A stretch of 64,000 nucleotides of DNA from Acidipropionibacterium virtanenii. GTDB lineage: Bacteria > Actinomycetota > Actinomycetes > Propionibacteriales > Propionibacteriaceae. The stretch is taken from NCBI RefSeq assembly GCF_003325455.1, contig NZ_CP025198.1, positions 124,001 to 188,000 of the forward strand, read 5' to 3'. Below, piece after piece: positions 61,604 through 64,000 of this stretch (its first letter is position 1; the number at the start of each line of letters is the position of its first letter). The translations under genes and the position numbers were made by a program. The notes below the pieces were generated by a model, which worked only from the letters and a program-made list of their open reading frames with translations, was not told where the DNA came from and searched no databases.

Positions 61604-62464
61604 ATGAGCGACGACGCCGAGACCAGCGATGCCCTGGCCGACAACAGGGCCTCCTGGGACGACCGTGCCGGCATCCATGCTGCGTCGGACTTCTACGCCG
61701 TCGACGCCCTGATCGCCGATCCGGGCGCCGTCACCGACGTCGTCCGCCGCGACCTGGCCGTGCTGACCCCGCACCTGGCGGCCGGGCCCGGCTTGACCCG
61801 GGGCAGCGTCTCAGGCCGCTCCCTGCTGCATCTGCAGTGCCACATCGGCGACGACACCTTGTCCTGGTGGCGTCTGGGCGCCTGCGACGTCCACGGCCTG
61901 GACTTCTCCCCGAAGGCTCTGGAGCAGGCTCGCGGCATCGCCGAGCGGGTGGGCGCCCCGATCACCTTCGTGGAGGGCGACGCGCGGTACGCCTCCGACA
62001 TCATCGCCCGGACCTTCGACGTCGTGGTCACCAGCACCGGGACCATCGTCTGGCTGCCCGACCTGGAGGCCTGGGCGCGGTCGATCGCCACGTTGCTGGA
62101 GCCCGGCGGGGTGTTCTTGATCCGCGACGACCATCCGGTGCTCGGCGCGATGGAGTTCGAGCCGTGGACAATCACGACCGATTACCTGTCGGGCGGCGGG
62201 CAGAGCGACTACGTCTCCGACCAGAGTTACACCGGCGACCCGATGCCCAGCCACACCAATCACGAGTGGGTCCACGACCTGTCGGAGGTGGTGACGGTGC
62301 TGCTGGACGCCGGGTTGCGGATAGAGGCGCTCGGTGAGCATCCGGCGATGGACTGGAGGCCGATGGAGGGCATGGTCCACACCGATGCCGGGTGGCAGCT
62401 GCCGGAGGGAAGCCCCCGGATCCCGCTGACCTTCTCCGTCGTCGCCCGGAAACCTCGGGACTGA
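61604..62464 (+). CDS. SAM-dependent class I methyltransferase
   Basis: 286 residues. The SAM motif I is LLHLQCHIGDDTLSWWRLGA, followed by VHGLDFSPKALEQAR, and VVVTSTGTIVWLPDLEAWARS with post-motif residues; the C-terminal part has aromatic stretches that may bind substrate. Substrate unknown. ATG 61604 (GGAGAGGACGACC ahead). Confidence 0.85.
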   Translation: MSDDAETSDALADNRASWDDRAGIHAASDFYAVDALIADPGAVTDVVRRDLAVLTPHLAAGPGLTRGSVSGRSLLHLQCHIGDDTLSWWRLGACDVHGLDFSPKALEQARGIAERVGAPITFVEGDARYASDIIARTFDVVVTSTGTIVWLPDLEAWARSIATLLEPGGVFLIRDDHPVLGAMEFEPWTITTDYLSGGGQSDYVSDQSYTGDPMPSHTNHEWVHDLSEVVTVLLDAGLRIEALGEHPAMDWRPMEGMVHTDAGWQLPEGSPRIPLTFSVVARKPRD

Positions 62465-62541
62465 GGGGGCCGCCGCCTTTCCCCTGGCCGGGCCCGCTGT
62501 CGTTCCCAGGGCCTTTCCCCTGCCGTCCCTGACTGGGGGAA

Positions 62542-62603
62542 TTTCCTCCCAACACGCCGTCCCAGCGCTCGCTGGGGCTCGGGGACGGCGTGTTGGGAGG
62601 AAA
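62542..62603. repeat. Intergenic palindrome, family B copy 2
   Basis: 22-bp arms (62542-62563 and 62582-62603), core TCCCAACACGCCGTC as in copy 1 at 3.2 kb; outer bases (TTTCC) differ from copy 1 but pair within this copy. Confidence 0.85.
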
Positions 62604-62727
62604 ATCTCCACAGTAAACTCACAGGCGCCAGTTTCGTTGTGGCCGGCGACGGGGTACTGGGTTAGTGCTGGCTTGCCGCTACGAGGGGGGCCGGGGGGGT
62701 CGTTCCCCCGCCTATTAAGGTGAGGGC

Positions 62728-63414
62728 GTGACCAACGACGACCATATGGACGCTGCCCGACTACCCGGGGGATTCGTCCCCGGGCCCATAGACCCCGAGG
62801 AGCTGCCTGCCGACGTCGCGGTCCCCGAGACCCTGCCCCCGACCGGCCCTGCAGTCGTGGGCGCCGCCGTCGGGTCGATCGGCGGGACGCCGAATGTCGA
62901 GGGGATGGTGGACGCCGCCGGCGACAACCGCGTCGACGTCCTCACCTGTGCCGACGCACCGGCCCCCGGCTGGACGACCTGGTCGACCGTCACCCTGCAC
63001 GCCCGGCCCAATGAACTGCCGATGGCCGACGGCACGAAGCTGGACGTCCGCGTCGAGCTGATGGCGGTCGGCATGCCCGGTTCCGACGTCATGGGCAAGA
63101 TCCTGGGATCCTGCGCCTTCGCGGTGCTCCAGGACGGCTGGATGATGGCCCCCGGCGTCGTCTACGGCGACGTCGTCTCCCTCTACGACGACAAGGCCAC
63201 CACCCCGCACATCATGTGGTCGCACCCCTTCACCGCCGGGGATCTCGGTGCGGTGGAGATCGATGACGACCTCAAGGTGCACTGGCTGATGGCGGTGCCG
63301 ATCACCGAGGCCGAGCGCACCTTCCTCGAGCAGAACGACTACGAGGCGCTGGCCCAGCTGCTGGACTCCCACCAGGTGAACTACACCGACATGCACCGGG
63401 AGTCGGTGGTCTGA
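62728..63414 (+). CDS. Suppressor-of-fused-like protein, unknown role
   Basis: 228 residues from GTG 62728 with AAGGTGAGG before. The pattern APGWTTWSTVTLHARPNELP, then MMAPGVVYGDVVSLY and HWLMAVPITEAERTFLEQNDYEAL...DMHRESVV resembles bacterial SUFU-domain proteins, which often act as immunity proteins. N-terminal 40 residues are Pro-rich. No toxin is near. Assignment moderate. Confidence 0.55.
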   Translation: MTNDDHMDAARLPGGFVPGPIDPEELPADVAVPETLPPTGPAVVGAAVGSIGGTPNVEGMVDAAGDNRVDVLTCADAPAPGWTTWSTVTLHARPNELPMADGTKLDVRVELMAVGMPGSDVMGKILGSCAFAVLQDGWMMAPGVVYGDVVSLYDDKATTPHIMWSHPFTAGDLGAVEIDDDLKVHWLMAVPITEAERTFLEQNDYEALAQLLDSHQVNYTDMHRESVV

Positions 63415-63424
63415 TCCGCGACAC

Positions 63425-63466
63425 TGTGTCGAGTTGATGCGGAATGACCAGCATCAACTCGACACA
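63425..63466. repeat. Intergenic palindrome I
   Basis: Perfect 16-bp arms TGTGTCGAGTTGATGC and complement with a 10-base loop, between the SUFU-like gene and thiC, 10 bases after the stop. Could act as a two-way terminator. Confidence 0.8.
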
Positions 63467-63515
63467 GCTCACCGCCCACAGTGGGTGACCGGTTCCCCCA
63501 CCGGCCCCTGACCGC

Positions 63516-64000
<485 letters not shown>

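Overview
The window is high-GC, gene-dense DNA with actinobacterial families: a LppM-type lipoprotein, a DUF6049 / pseudokinase / SigM cluster, a YhgE-MMPL pair, actinobacterial ribosome sites (AGGAGG) and some leaderless starts. Glycerol uptake and kinase genes, a PepC aminopeptidase, a deoxynucleoside kinase and an APS-type sulfate assimilation operon suggest Propionibacteriaceae (Acidipropionibacterium/Propionibacterium-like). That placement is inference; no rRNA or tRNA gene is present to settle it.

Layout. 1-4.6 kb: membrane glycosyltransferase (cut by the window edge), orphan histidine kinase, galE and a small membrane protein. 4.6-6.4 kb: an AT-richer patch with an IS630-type transposase killed by one amber codon. 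6.6-10.9 kb: the cysH-cysD-cysN-tauE operon, preceded by a perfect operator-like palindrome and a short ORF ending in a cysteine cluster, a probable cysteine-sensing leader peptide. 10.9-12.6 kb: a small island of orphan immunity-type genes including an Imm8 protein and the relic of a second Imm8 copy. 12.6-19.6 kb: Lrp regulator, M20 amidohydrolase plus DUF3100 permease, aldo/keto reductase, RlpA/SH3 wall protein, hydrolase. 19.7-22 kb: TPP riboswitch and thiS-thiG-thiF (thiC is at the right window edge). 22-36.5 kb: two AbiEi/DUF559-type nuclease genes, deoxynucleoside kinase, TetR / MMPL / YhgE export locus, HxlR and SDR, an FAD protein derived from thioredoxin reductase, LppM lipoprotein, HtrA protease. 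36.6-42 kb: SorC regulator with glpF-glpK, then an IS110 element. 42.2-54.3 kb: the conserved actinobacterial sigM-pseudokinase-DUF6049-pcnA neighbourhood with extra genes and without murJ. 54.4-64 kb: glycerate kinase, MscS, a Tat-type lipoprotein PBP, pyrB, pepC, methyltransferase, SUFU-like protein and thiC.

The most unusual feature is a set of about fourteen long intergenic inverted repeats (14-28 bp arms) in convergent, tandem and divergent spacers. They fall into families with shared arms (here called A to I). Families A and D share an inner palindrome while their outer arms differ. Two of the families bracket a DUF559-type (Vsr-fold) nuclease gene on both sides, in two similar units of about 1.17 kb, and in both the stop codon of the nuclease gene lies inside the flanking palindrome. 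This looks like a REP/RAYT-like arrangement built around a different nuclease. The physical arrangement is read directly from the sequence; a mobilisation role is inference.
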